Below, piece after piece: positions 48,112 to 59,066 of a DNA stretch of 64,000 bases. The position numbers were made by a program, and so were the translations under genes. This stretch comes from Cloeon dipterum. Taxonomy: Eukaryota > Arthropoda > Insecta > Ephemeroptera > Baetidae. Position 1 is the first letter of the stretch; each line of letters begins with the position of its first letter. The notes under the pieces were generated by a model. It did no database searches and had not been told where the DNA came from. It saw only the letters and a program-made list of their open reading frames with translations. The stretch is taken from the NCBI RefSeq assembly GCF_949628265.1, contig NC_088788.1, positions 496,001-560,000 of the forward strand, given 5' to 3'.

Positions 48112-48780
48112 AGCCTGCATCCTGGCCGATAAAAGCTCACATTTGTTACACTTATTCCATTTATTATTATAATCTTGCTTTTAAACTGAGACGATTAGCA
48201 AGGAGATTGCTGACGAAATTTTATTCAAAATCTAACGCCGATGGATGAAAATTGTTGTTATGACCAAAGGGAGATGAAGTTAATTCCTGAATTGAATTTC
48301 TTGGCAAAATGACACCGAGGATTCGATCAGTTAAATTAGCCAAAAAAATCTGCTCTGAACAGGGTTGAAAATCCCGCATTTTTAAAAAAAAATTATTTGC
48401 TGTGATAAAACAGTTTTTTAAAAAAATATTTACGAGTTTTAGAGCAGGCAATGTTTGCACTTATTTAGTTTTCATTAATTTTCTAATTATCTCGGCTTGA
48501 AAAATTATCAGAGATATTTTTGGAGGCAGCAAATGGCAATTTAAAATAAAGAAATCTGCACGGCAGAGGAAATTTTGACCTCTCCGACCGCGAATTTTAG
48601 ATTTTCTCAGGGAACAAATTAATTTCTTGCTCAAGAAATTGGTAAAAATTGAGTGCCAAAAACCATTAGTGAAAAAACAGGTGGTAAAAAAGTAGTCAAG
48701 CGCAGGAGAAGGCTCGAGAGTTTCCTTGACAACCAATTTTGTTTATTCTCTCTTTATTTCGCGTTTTGCAATCGATAAAT
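48112..48780. other. Divergent intergenic region, nothing recognised
   Basis: About 670 bp between the minus-strand integrin B promoter and the plus-strand gene at 48781. AT-rich; open frames at 48221-48736 show no motif. Confidence 0.4.
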
Positions 48781-50103
48781 ATGTCGGTGCAGGATAAACT
48801 GCCCGAGTTGCGGGGCGTAGATCTTCTAAGGAAAATCTGTCTGCACCCTTCAAAATCAACCAAGCACAAAGCAGCGTATCACAGAAGTCCTGATCGAATC
48901 GCCTCTCCAGTGTCCACAAAACCGCCTTCCTCAGTCAGGTTCATTTTATTTAGTTTTTAAAAATGAGATTTATTAAGTCAATCATCCACTGTGCAGAATC
49001 CGTGAGGAAAACCAGGGCAGGAAGCGGCTTCCAGGCGACCTTTTCACGAAGTTTTTACTCAGCCACCCTGACGACCGGCCGTGGCGACGCGAATCTAACG
49101 ACCTGCCCCTTTGGGACGCCAGGGAAACCCTGAATAACCATGCCAAACTTATTACTTCTGATGTAAATTATTTTCTTGGTTATTTCAAACTGTTGAAAAA
49201 TGGAAAGGGTGGGATTTTCCACCCTGAAACCTTTATGGATCGTCAGGGGGCATCAAGACGAGTTAAATGGTGTGCAGTTTTTGAATTTCTGACCAGCAGA
49301 AGCTGAGATCTCGAATTTAGAAGATATTTTTATTTTGGACCTGAAGCCAGGTTGTGGCCTTTAACCTGAAATATCTCTAAAACTAAAGATGCCACCGTCT
49401 CAAAATTTTCAGGGTGGATTAATGTTCTAATTTGCAACATTTTTTGTGTTTACTCAAAAATTATAAAAAATTTCCTTCTATTTCAAAATTTATTTTGAAA
49501 TTAAAAAAATCTAATTGGGACCTAGAAAAATATTGTCATTACAAAAAGTTGTTACGCATCAATTTTCATAAATAAACATTAAATTAACGCAATTTATTAT
49601 GCACGGAGTTGACTTAGGATTGATTTTGTTTTGAAAATAAATTTCCTGAATCTAAACAGCAGTGTACAAAAATAATTTATCTTTATAAAGCTAAAAAACT
49701 TGTTTGTGTGTTTCAGATAAGCAAGAGGTTTTGCGATTGGTATCGTTCTCTGGGCGGAAATGCGGTGATCGACGAGGAAACAGTGGCTCGGCTCTTTGAA
49801 ATCAGAATTCCGCCGTACGCGCCTCTTTCTCAACCAAATTTGGGCCTGCGCTGCATCGCCTCTCGAGCGGTGAATCAACTCGAGCAGCGGAAGCCGCCAG
49901 AAAAGACTCATTTGCACAGGCCGAGTGCGCAGACGCCTCCTCGATACGAGCCTCCTGAAGAACTGGTGTCCATGCAGCACGTCTTCGAGGACATCCTCCA
50001 TCTGGAAATCGTGCGAGCCTTCTGCGAGCACCTCAAAGAGCAGCAGCAACCTGCCAGTTTCAAACCTCAATTTCTTGTAGAGCGCAAATTGCTGCCAGAA
50101 TAA
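48781..50103 (+). CDS. Small unrecognised protein, 236 aa
   Basis: I do not recognise this family. Exons 48781-48938, 48997-49162, 49717-50103, joined in phase. The protein starts MSVQDKLPELRGVDLLRKIC, is basic and hydrophilic, has no signal peptide or membrane segment, and contains DRPWRRESNDLPLWDARETL, FCDWYRSLGGNAVIDEETV and ISRAV-type stretches with a Pro-rich hinge (AQTPPRYEPPEELVSM) before a helical C-terminus ending RKLLPE. GC-rich codon use in the third exon against AT-rich introns argues for a real gene. Intron 2 contains an inverted R2 copy. Cytoplasmic or nuclear location is inferred only from lack of targeting signals. Confidence 0.75.
49195..49500. repeat. R2 copy, inverted relative to 8830-9080
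   Basis: GGGTGGGATTTTCCACCCTG, GGGGGCATCAAGACGAGTT, CTGACCAGCAGAAGCTGAGA and ACTAAAGATGCCACCGTCTC match the complement of the segment at 8640-8960. Intron 2 of the gene at 48781-50103. Confidence 0.6.
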
Positions 50104-50330
50104 AAATTTTTATAATATAAAGTAGAATTATTCTTATTGATCACTTGATAAATTATTAAAAAATTATCTAGATTGAATATTTAGTCAAGAAAAACTTATG
50201 AGATAGATTAAAAAATGATCGATAAGCAAATTTTTCAAATTTACTTTAAAATTTCCAGCGTTTTTTTGGTAGATTTTGATTCCTCTAAATTAAAAACCGA
50301 AAATGTTGGCACATAAATCCGAGATAAACA

Positions 50331-50336
50331 TTTATT
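50331..50336 (-). terminator. Poly(A) signal of the SLC45 gene
   Basis: AATAAA on the minus strand, 56 bp after the stop at 50392. Confidence 0.5.
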
Positions 50337-50391
50337 AACTCGTTGCGAGGTTACACACATATTCTACAATAAATTGAGTATTGAATGCGGT

Positions 50392-53300
50392 TCAGAGGTC
50401 GAGGTAGAGGACCTGCGTGGCGCAGAGGGCGCCGCAGAAGCTGAGCACCGAGGCGACGCAGACGACGGCCGTCGTGGTGCCGGCCCAGCTCACGATGGCG
50501 CCCATGCACGCGGACAGAATGAGCTGCGCCAGGAACACCATGCTGCTCACGATGGCCACGTCCGTGCCCAGACCGCGCAACTGCTTCGGCGCCGCCGCCG
50601 GGCCCTGCTGCAGCGGCGCCATCGACGCCGCCTCCTCGCTCTTCATCATGTGCTCGGCTTCGCTGAACTGAAATTCAAATAGGCCGACTTATAATTATTC
50701 CGTCGAGGCAGACCAAAAAGTCCTCAGGTCGCATGACCTGAGGAAGGTTGGTGAGAGGTAAGGGTGAAAAATCATCGCTCAGTATTGCCAATTGTACTCA
50801 AAACTACTGGAAAAAGCATTAAAAACCGGCTTGGGAGCGGATCTCAGGTCGGGCTACCCTGAAAAAGGTCACTAGGGTATCCCAGGTAAAACCCCATTCA
50901 AAGACCTGTTTGATGAGGGGTCGTGGTCAACGATTGGATGAACAGCCGAATTTTTATAAAAATAAAAACATTTCTTTGGAAAATTTTGACTTTTTCGAAA
51001 AATTGGCGTAAATAAATTCGTAAAAATTCGAAAAATGGTCCGATTTGGGAAAACCGCACACGGGCAAACGTGCCTCATTTAGGAGCATCGATTGGTACCT
51101 AAATCGGCGCCATCCGGCCCATAGGACCTCACATGGGCTCCGAAAACAAAAGTTAGAAATGTCACAATTCGTGTTTTTTCGACTTTAAAAGTTATTAACT
51201 CGGCTGCTATGGGTCGTACAGTAAAAACCCAAAGTTTTTCAGACTCGCCGTAAAATTTTGCGTATTTTAGGACCCCTTGCCGTCGCCGCCTGCCCCTGCC
51301 ACCCCCCAAATCGGTGCTATTATAAATGTAGGGGGTTAAAATTTAAAGTAAATGTTTTAAATTGCCGAAATTTCACAAACTCAACACATTTGGAAGATTT
51401 TTAACTGTAACACCTTACAGAAATCCCAGAATTACCGTATTCTCCGCATGGTAATGGGCGACGAGCAAGTAGGGCATGGTGAACAGTGTCGAGTACATGA
51501 CGCCTGCTGTCCAGGAGAAAATAATGACGCCAAACTTGGCTCTGGTCAATGCGAGCAGCGACATTCCCGTGCAGTACACCAACTGGCCGCACACGTAAAC
51601 CCGTTTCGCCCTGCAATTTATTAAATAAATAAATAAAAAATTAAATTTTGTCTTTTTTAAATCTTACTTGAATCTCTGCACGAGTTTGTCAATTACGAGA
51701 GAGTAGCAGGCGCAGGACAGAGAATACATGGCCATTCCCCAGCAACCAAATCGCACGCCATCCTCGTAAAGATTTCTTTTCGCGGAACCTTCTGCAGCCT
51801 GAAAAAATATTAAATCAATACCAGTGATCGAAATTTTCAAAATGGTTAATATCTCGAGTTCTAATGAAGCTAGAACCGTAAATTTGGTCTTAAAAGATGC
51901 CTAATTAATAGACCGACAATTTTTATATATACAAAAATTGATTTTGAGCTTGAAATATTTTGAATTTTTTGAAAAAATTGACATTTTCTGTGTAGAGTAA
52001 AAATTGAGAAAATTTAAATTAAATTGTTTTGACTCAGGAAGCTTGCAAGGTCTACCAAACTGATTAAAATATTTTAAAATTCTAACCCTGGCATCAGGGT
52101 AATTTCCAGCACCAGCACAGTCTAATTTTATTCCGTACCTGAGGGTCGCCTCCGAACACAGCTTCGCCCACGAAGTCTGTGAAGTAGAGCGAGTAGCAAA
52201 CGTGGGCACTCCAGCAGAATAAATTAGTGGCGCACAAAATTCGCATTGAGCCGGGCATGTGGACGATGGACAGCAGGTAATGCCGAAGAGACGCCTGAAA
52301 GTCAGGCCGGATTGAATAGAAAATAATCAGAAAAACCGTCAAGCACGAACCTGGGTGGCGATCGGCGGCTCGATGTCCTGGAAGTTGTAGTTTTCAGGGT
52401 TGCTACCCTCTGGTGCGCCGCTGGGCTCGTTCTTGTGCTGAGAATACTCATCGCCATACTCGTCGTTTCCCTTTGTTTTTAATCAGAATGTTACAAACCG
52501 TCTTTGACGAAGTTTCTGATCAAACCAATCGATTCCTGAGGGTCGAATTAGGTATAGTGGATATTTTTTCCGTTAAAAAAAGTGCAGCGCGACGTGCGAA
52601 CGTGTTTTCCCGCCAAAAAATATGAATGCGAGAAGTTCGCATGCGTGAGAGCTGGTTTGAGCATTTGCAGAGAGAATGATTCTTTGTCTCAGATCCAGCC
52701 CAGCTCTGACGCATGCGCATTTCTCGCATTCATATTCTTTTGGCGGGAAAAAACGTTCGCACGGCGCGTTGCACTTTTTTGCGCGGAAAAAACATCCAAT
52801 TTACCTAATTCGACCTTCAGGAATCGATTGGTGGGCTCAGAAACTGCGTCAAAATCAAATATGCAATATGCTCGACAGGCAAGTCACGCAGGTTGCATAT
52901 AGAAACAGAATTCAAATTCGCACTAACTTGGAATTGCGTGGTTTGCTCTTCAGTAGCTCCGTAGGTCATTACACTCGGCTGATGAGTGAGAGTTGATCTT
53001 CGACGTTGCTCCTTTTGATTTTTTAAAATTTAATTAAAAAATCCAGGAAGGAAATAATTAAATACCTTGTCCGGATCGACGTGACTCGCTTCCTGCTCGG
53101 CCAGCAAGTAGAGTGGAATTTCCGTAAAGCTGGTCACTGTCGCTGCCACGCATCCGATGAAGATGAAGGTGATCAGCGTGAACACCGCCCTCACGTGACC
53201 TCCGAGCATCACACCTGACGGAATGAACACCAAATTTGAGATCAAGCGTCAATTTAGACCATCTTCGGGTGTTTTTTGGAATTTAAAAATTAGCGACATC

Positions 53301-54752
53301 TTTTAAAAATCAAAAATTCCCCTCAAGAGCAGTCTCAGGGTACCTTTAAAGGGTGTATTAGGCTTCCTTTTTCCAAAAATTTAATTTTTCTAATTTTCGC
53401 AAAATGTTTGAAATTCCAAATATCGGGTTCTAATCTTCAGAAAAGCATAAACTGCAAATCGTTTGACTTAGCTTGACCTCCCCTAATGAGCTGAATGGTT
53501 TTTAGGGTGCTAACCCCCAACCCCTATTCATCCCCTGAGTCGGAAGTGATTTTTTTGTAATTTTATATCTAAAATTTGTAATTTTTGACTCTTTTATTTT
53601 ACTTTCTCTCTATTTTATCGAGGGAAAAGAATTAAAACGAGACCTATGGCGGTTGCGTCCCAGTTGATGCCACCCATCGCGTATCCCATGCACCCGCCGA
53701 GGCCAGCCATGATGGTAAAAGTGCTGAGGCCCCTGGCGTGGTCCTCTGGCTGCGTTACGTCCAGTAAATAAGCGCGCGCTGGACTTTGACAGGCGTCCGC
53801 ATCAAAGTCGAGTAGGACTGTCCCCAGGACTGTAAACAGCACCCCCCAAGGGTGGCTCCCGATAATCGACTCCTAGAAACACAGACATATTTAGTTAAAT
53901 TTTTTTTGTGGTTAAAAATTGCACCTATACCTGACTTGGTGTGTAATTTTTGTCCATTTCAGCCAAGGTTGCGTTGTAAACAATGCCGTGCGTATCACCA
54001 AACCAATAGCCAATTGACTCGCCATTCGGTACCAGCAATAGGCCTAGCAAAATTGGAAAAATTTATTAAAGACCGTCTTTGACGAAGTTTCTGAGAACAC
54101 GAAATGGTTCGCACGTCGCGCTGCACTTTTTTAACGGAAAAAACATCCTTTTTTTCCCATTCGACCCTCAGGAATCGATTGGTGGACTCATAATCGTCGT
54201 CAAATTGAAAAAATTACCAAGAAAGACGCCTAGTGAGAGGGCAACGATGAAAGGCCGTCTTCTGCCTAAGGGCAGGTCGCACCTGTCGCTCAGGGAACCG
54301 AGTATGGGCGTGAGGAAGAAGCCGACCAGGGGGCTGAGACCCCAAACCAGGGTCATATGTCGGTGGGCGACTCCAATCTTCAGCAGCGTGGGCGACACGA
54401 ACGCTGTTTCGGCAGAGTACGCGAATTCGATGCCCATCACGGCGGCCGAAATGCGCACCAACTCGCCCCTTGTCTTTTGTCTACTCGAAAAAAACATTTA
54501 ATTGCATAAAAAGGTCAATTCCTCAACTAAAGATTAGGAAATATCCTTAATTTGTGAATTTTCTTGCCTGTAAATGTGCGAAAAGTCGTGCGTTGTTTGC
54601 GGCCGGTGGGTGAGCAGCCCCCTGAGGCCGGCCACGCCACCCCCGCATTCGGCGTAGCGCTCCTTGTAGGGTGCGAATTTTTGCGACCAGTTGTCCCTGA
54701 AGGCGTGCAAGCGGCCTAAACAACCCTGGTATTCGTGGAGTTTTTCCGTCAT
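50392..54752 (-). CDS. SLC45-family proton-coupled sugar transporter
   Basis: Major-facilitator sucrose/sugar-proton symporter of the SLC45 group. Exons from 5': 54568-54752, 54218-54480, 53931-54043, 53644-53872, 53066-53214, 52928-53011, 52351-52470, 52139-52294, 51668-51798, 51436-51610, 50392-50667; 626 residues, all in phase. Motifs: ELVRISAAVMGIEFAYSAET in TM1, HRHMTLVWGLSPLVGFFLTP, GSLSDRC, LGRRRPFI (family RxGRRRPF loop), LLDFDADACQSPARAYLLDV, and a long cytoplasmic loop between the two halves (EQRRRSTLTHQPSV to EPPIATQ). The C-terminal half ends in TM segments and LCATQVLYLDL. The first intron has a GC donor (54566-54567). R1 and R3 elements lie in several introns. Start Met chosen as first in frame; the hydrophilic N-terminus has no signal peptide, as expected. 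Confidence 0.93.
50715..51310 (+). repeat. R1 copy in the last SLC45 intron
   Basis: Complete forward copy: dyad CCTCAGGTCGCATGACCTGAGG at 50732, then ACCGGCTTGGGAGCGGATC, AGGAGCATCGATTGGTACC, CGGCTGCTATGGGTCGTAC and a C-rich tail at 51270-51305. The clearest full-length member. Confidence 0.8.
52492..52866. repeat. R3 palindromic MITE
   Basis: Left end ACCGTCTTTGACGAAGTTTC, right end GAAACTGCGTCAAAATC; both sides carry AATCGATTCCTGAGGGTCG or its complement, TTCCCGCCAAAA or its complement, and GCATGCGTGAGAGCTGG or its complement. The arms span nearly the whole element. It sits in an SLC45 intron. Confidence 0.8.
53300..53560. repeat. R2 module in an SLC45 intron
   Basis: CCAAATATCGGGTTCTAATC, GACCTCCCCTAATGAGCTGA and GGTGCTAACCCCCAACCCC, closest to 9600-9850. 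Confidence 0.55.
54070..54210. repeat. R3, internally deleted copy
   Basis: Both R3 ends are present (GACCGTCTTTGACGAAGTTT and TCGACCCTCAGGAATCGATT) but the central palindrome is missing, leaving about 140 bp. SLC45 intron. Confidence 0.65.
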
Positions 54753-56692
54753 GTTGTCAAATATTCTTCTAATTCACTTCTTTACATCTAAAATCAGAAT
54801 TTGCCAGTTGTATAAATCCTTTTTAATGTTCGAAGCCTGAAAATGAAATGCCAACAAACGAATTTAAACAAGTACCAACAAGGTTTCACTGTCAGAAAGG
54901 GTTAAAATATTTTTTTATTTTTTCTTCCGGCCAGAATATGTAAAAAAATCTGAAAACCAATTAAAAGAAATTTTGTACCTTAATTTTTGTCGATTAAACC
55001 GTGCTTTGCGATCGTGCCACACCTTAATATTTAATCTTTGTTGTATAAAAATTATAATATTATGTATTTTTCCTTTTTGTAAATTAATCTGCTTTTTTTA
55101 AAAATCACCTGCTGTTTAATTTGGCGTGAACAGGAATAATTATGCAATTTAAATCAAGATCTTGAAGTTTTGCAGCTAGTTAGCTAAAAATAGGTTAGTC
55201 TCCGTGCCAGCGGTTTGTTGTAAAAGACTGTGACAAAGAAGTGGCTTGGCCGCTTGTGTTGGGGCAGCCCTAAAAGTGCTCTGCTGCTGCTCAATTCTTG
55301 GATTAGCAGAGCAGAAACAGAAAATATGGTTTCAAGCACCTTAAACACCCGCGCTCGCTTCATCGAGCAGTGCGACAGCCGCCGGAATTACGCAATGCTC
55401 CAGTTTCGGAAGCGGAAGATTCAGCAATCAATGGGAACGGGACAACAATAGGGATGAAGCAGGCAGTGTTTCGTGTGTGTGTGTACACACACGGATCCAA
55501 TCAACGCGATCGAGTGCCCTAGACGCGAACACACAATTAAATCGCAGAAACAGCCCATAGCAAACCGAGTTCTAATAATTGCCAATTATATTTCGCGCTC
55601 CCGATCTTCTTTAACAATGGTTAAGCTCCTTACAGAGAAAAATAAGCTGCACCGCATCTCAAAATATTCGATTTTTCACTTCAATCTAATTAACCCATTT
55701 TTTTCTCTTTGCGATTAAATAAATCAGTGTGTGCTTGTATAGGTAAATTTGTAAATTTTGCAACTCACTATTTCCACGCCAGAAGCGAAGGGAAGCTAAA
55801 GAAAGGCAGCGTCCAGCTAGGGGTGAGAGCCACCCTCACTGCTCGGTGCGTGACTGACTGACTCGCTCGCTCGCTGCCTGCCGCGCCGAGCAGGGGAGGT
55901 TTAGGGGTGCAGGCAAACGATTGAAGCGGCGCTGCCTATCTGCCCGCTCGGCGCTCTCACTTTATACAACGAATTTCGTCTTTTCTCTTTTCTATTGCCG
56001 TTTCCTCAATAAAGATCGGGCGTTCATCAGGATTTGTTGCGTTTGCAGGATTTGCTCCCTGTTTATTGCACGCTGTTTATTTCACATGCCTATACAGGGT
56101 TGCAAATTGGTTTGGGCGATAAATCACTTATTATCGGGATTGAATTAAATATTCGCTGCATTTTGTGTTTTTGTTATTTTTTGAGAAAATAATTGACTCA
56201 AAAGTTTGCTAGTATCAAAAGACCGCCCTTGAGAAATTTTCTGAGCCCACCAATCGATTCCTGAGGGTCGAATTAGGTAGAAAGGAGGTTTTTTCCCTCC
56301 AAAACGTTGAACCGTGACGTGCGAACCTTTTTTCCCGCCAAAACAATACGAATGCGAGAACTGCGCATGCGTGAGAGCTGGTTTAAGCACTTGAAGAGAG
56401 ACTGCCTGTACGAATGAATTCTTTGTCACATCCAGCCAGCTCTTACGCATTCGCAGCCCTCGCAAATACATTCATTAAGTTTTGGCGGGAAAAAAGTTCA
56501 CACGTTGCGCTGCACTCTTTTTAGGGGAAAAATATCCACTTTACCTAATTCGACCCTCGGGAATCGATCGGTGGGCTCAGAAACTTCATCAAGTACACTC
56601 TTTAAGTCAAATTTAGATGGTTTTTTATGCTGGTCGCGTAAAAAATAGTCAATCGTGCTATTTGCACAGCGCTTAAAGTCGTAAAGGAAGAG
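54753..56692. other. Upstream region of SLC45, no gene seen
   Basis: Contains a CGTGTGTGTGTGTACACACACG palindromic dinucleotide tract near 55465, a CTGA/CTCG simple repeat at 55850-55880 and GC-richer DNA at 55780-55950 that could be a promoter. The open frames at 55230-55451 and 55473-55718 lack motifs. Confidence 0.4.
56215..56600. repeat. R3 palindromic MITE
   Basis: Full-length copy with TGAGCCCACCAATCGATTCC on the left and GGAATCGATCGGTGGGCTCA on the right; centre has CATGCGTGAGAGCTGG and its diverged complement. Confidence 0.8.
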
Positions 56693-58536
56693 TTATATAA
56701 AAAGCACCTGCATTTCGTCGAGGCAGTCGGAGCTGGGCGTCCTGGAGTGGAGGGCGGAGACGGGCGCCGAGAAGAGCAGGTCCTTGGCGGCGGTGCCGAC
56801 CGACAGGTCGCCGTCGATGCTGGTGCTCTTGCTGGCGGTGGCCGAGCCGCACGCCGGGTACTCGTCCACGCACTCGAAGTGCGCGAAATTGGCCGACGCC
56901 GCCGCCGGCGACGACGACGCGCCGACACCGCTGAGCACCGACTCGCGCGACGCTTCCAGGTCTTCGAACGCCTCCACCGACGCCAGCTTGCAGATGACGC
57001 TGCACGGCGTCGGCGCCGCCAATTGCAGCGCTGATCTGGCGACGCTCCTCGTCGGTGACGTCGCCTCCGCGGCGTCCTGACTACTCAGGGTACTCAGGGT
57101 GGACAGCGTGTCAACCTCCTGAAGGGCTGAACGCGCGAACAGCGAGTCTTGAGAGAAGTTTCCTGGTGGAAGTAAATAAAAACGCGATTTGTGACATTTC
57201 AAACTTTTGTTTTTGGGGCCCATGCGGGGCTCTATGGGCCGGACGGCACCGATTTTGGTACCAATCGACGTCCCTAGGAAAGTCGCGTCTGCCCATATTC
57301 AATGTTTTAAAATCTGACCATTTCCCGAATTTTCGTGAATTATTTTCAGCCGAATTTTCAAAAAAGGCAATTTTTTAATGACTACCGCCAGCCAAATCTT
57401 TTGCCCAAAGCTAAAATTCGAAAAGTTGCTCACAACTCAACGAAAAATTTATCTGGAATAATTTTAAAACCAAACACGAGCTGATCCGATCAAAATCCTT
57501 GGAGAAAATAATTTTTTTGCTTTTAAAAACGTGATTTTTGAACATTCTCCATCGGATGTTCGCGATTTTTTTTCTTAACGGAGAAATCCTTAAGGGTCTC
57601 ACCGACTCCGTCGCACGCGCATGACCGCCGCCGGCCTGTAACCCGATTATCAGATTTTTTGCGCCCATAGAAAAATTAAAATTATTTTTTATCAATATTT
57701 TGGCTTTGCAACGCGCCAAAGGTCATGGGCAAAAATGGTTTTATTTTTGTTAAAATTCGGCCGTTCATCTGATCGTCGATCACGAACCCACATCGAACAG
57801 GTCTTGGACGGGGCTTGAATCTGGCATACCCTAACAACCTTTTTCAGGGTACCCCGACCTGAGATCCGCTCCCAGGCCAGTTTTTAATGCTTTTTTTAGT
57901 TATTTCGAGCACAATTGGCGACACTCGGCGACCATTTTTACCCTTGCCAGTCACCGACCTTCCTCAGGTCACGCACGATGTTTTTATACCTACCAAAGAA
58001 GGCTCTGTCATGTATGGCGGAGGCGGAGAATCAGGGTGGGGGTTGTTCCCGGGTTGCTGAAAAAGACTCTGTGAGAGTGACTGTTCTCAAATCAGAGTAT
58101 GTAATTGAACCAACCTGACTGCGTGCAAAATTATCGGCGCCGAGCCTCCCTGTTCCTCCGACCAGGCGGTGGAGGCCCTGCGAGAAGGAGGCGACCTCGA
58201 GCGCAGCAGAGCCACTCTCAGGGTCACGTTGCGTTCCCTCCTGAGACACCAAATGGAATCCATATTTTAAAAATTTAAAAAATAACATTTGAATTTTATT
58301 TAATTTTGGTTACGTGGAGGGGATGCCTGGCGTTGACTTTGCGCGCCTCCTGCCCCTTGATTTGCTCTTGTTGCTGGTCCTTCCGCGTCCTTCGGCGCTG
58401 CTCGGCACGCCGCTGGGTCCGGCCAGCTCGAGACTGCGCCTGCTGACCACCTTGATGATCTCGTCGTAGCCAGGTGGCGCCTCGTAGGTCGGCGGCTCGT
58501 CAGGGGCCAACTCGGGTTCAATGCTAGCACTGTCTG
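56693..58536 (-). CDS. Candidate exons of an unrecognised PPxY-motif protein
   Basis: Family not recognised. Three exons join in phase: 58115-58240, 57990-58068, 56693-57162 (stop TAA at 56695-56693, or splice at 56707 after DEMQ). They encode a Ser/Thr/Asp-rich, low-hydrophobic tail with DSPPPPYMTEPS and LSTLSTLSS, then clusters such as FAHFECVDEYPACG. A further open exon at 58310-58536 encodes PPTYEAPPGYDEIIK and a basic GRRRAK end with its own stop; its phase does not join the next exon, so it may be an alternative terminus or a different transcript. PPxY motifs suggest binding of Nedd4-type WW domains (inference). High GC in the large exon supports coding. The 5' end is not identified. 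Confidence 0.4.
57175..57995 (-). repeat. R1 long-variant copy, reverse
   Basis: From AACGCGATTTGTGACATTTC (57180) and GGGGCCCATGCGGGGCTC through the long-variant insert (GCGCCCATAGAAAAATTAAA at 57660) to GGGTACCCCGACCTGAGATC and the head dyad region at 57960. Same extra segment as 16900-17440. Confidence 0.7.
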
Positions 58537-59066
58537 CTTTAAGAAAAAGCCATTTTCACTGGAAATGATCCCAAAGTGAATATAAAGTGTGTTTCCAACG
58601 ATTGAGCTGAATTAAAAATAAAATATTTGGCACTTATATTTGATTAATTTTAATATTCCATTAATTTTATCTTTCATTTTGAATTTTAAAGTGAAATTAA
58701 TGAATTCAGGACCGAGGAATAGTCAAATTTTTAGATATTACCGAATTTCTCGAGACATTGAATGGTTTTCTCTTTTGAATTCGACCCCACTAACTATAAT
58801 TAATCATAAAGAGAGCGAATTTTGAGGGGAAATTTGATATTTAAAATAAATTTTAAAATAAACCGTGCTTTTACAGCATGGAGACAGTGCTTGATGGTTT
58901 ATGCAAGTAGTAAATTGTTGAAATAAAGATAAAAATACGAACTATTAAATAGTCTAATCAGTGCTGTGTTTATAAATGCGTGATGAGACGTCATCAACAG
59001 ATAACTAATCTTAATCTCACTCCTCATATTCACTGCTCTATCTGAATAAAAAATAAACAGTAAAAT
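58537..59066. other. Upstream region of the GNAT gene, nothing recognised
   Basis: About 530 bp, strongly AT-rich; no exon, repeat family or clear core promoter. Confidence 0.4.

Noticed and set aside
52413-52996. Open frames over the R3 element, also at 56145, 59568 and 59739
   Set aside because: Palindrome-derived; the same peptide arises from both strands.
55230-55718. Plus-strand open frames upstream of SLC45
   Set aside because: No motif, splice context or codon bias; one begins in a simple-repeat neighbourhood.
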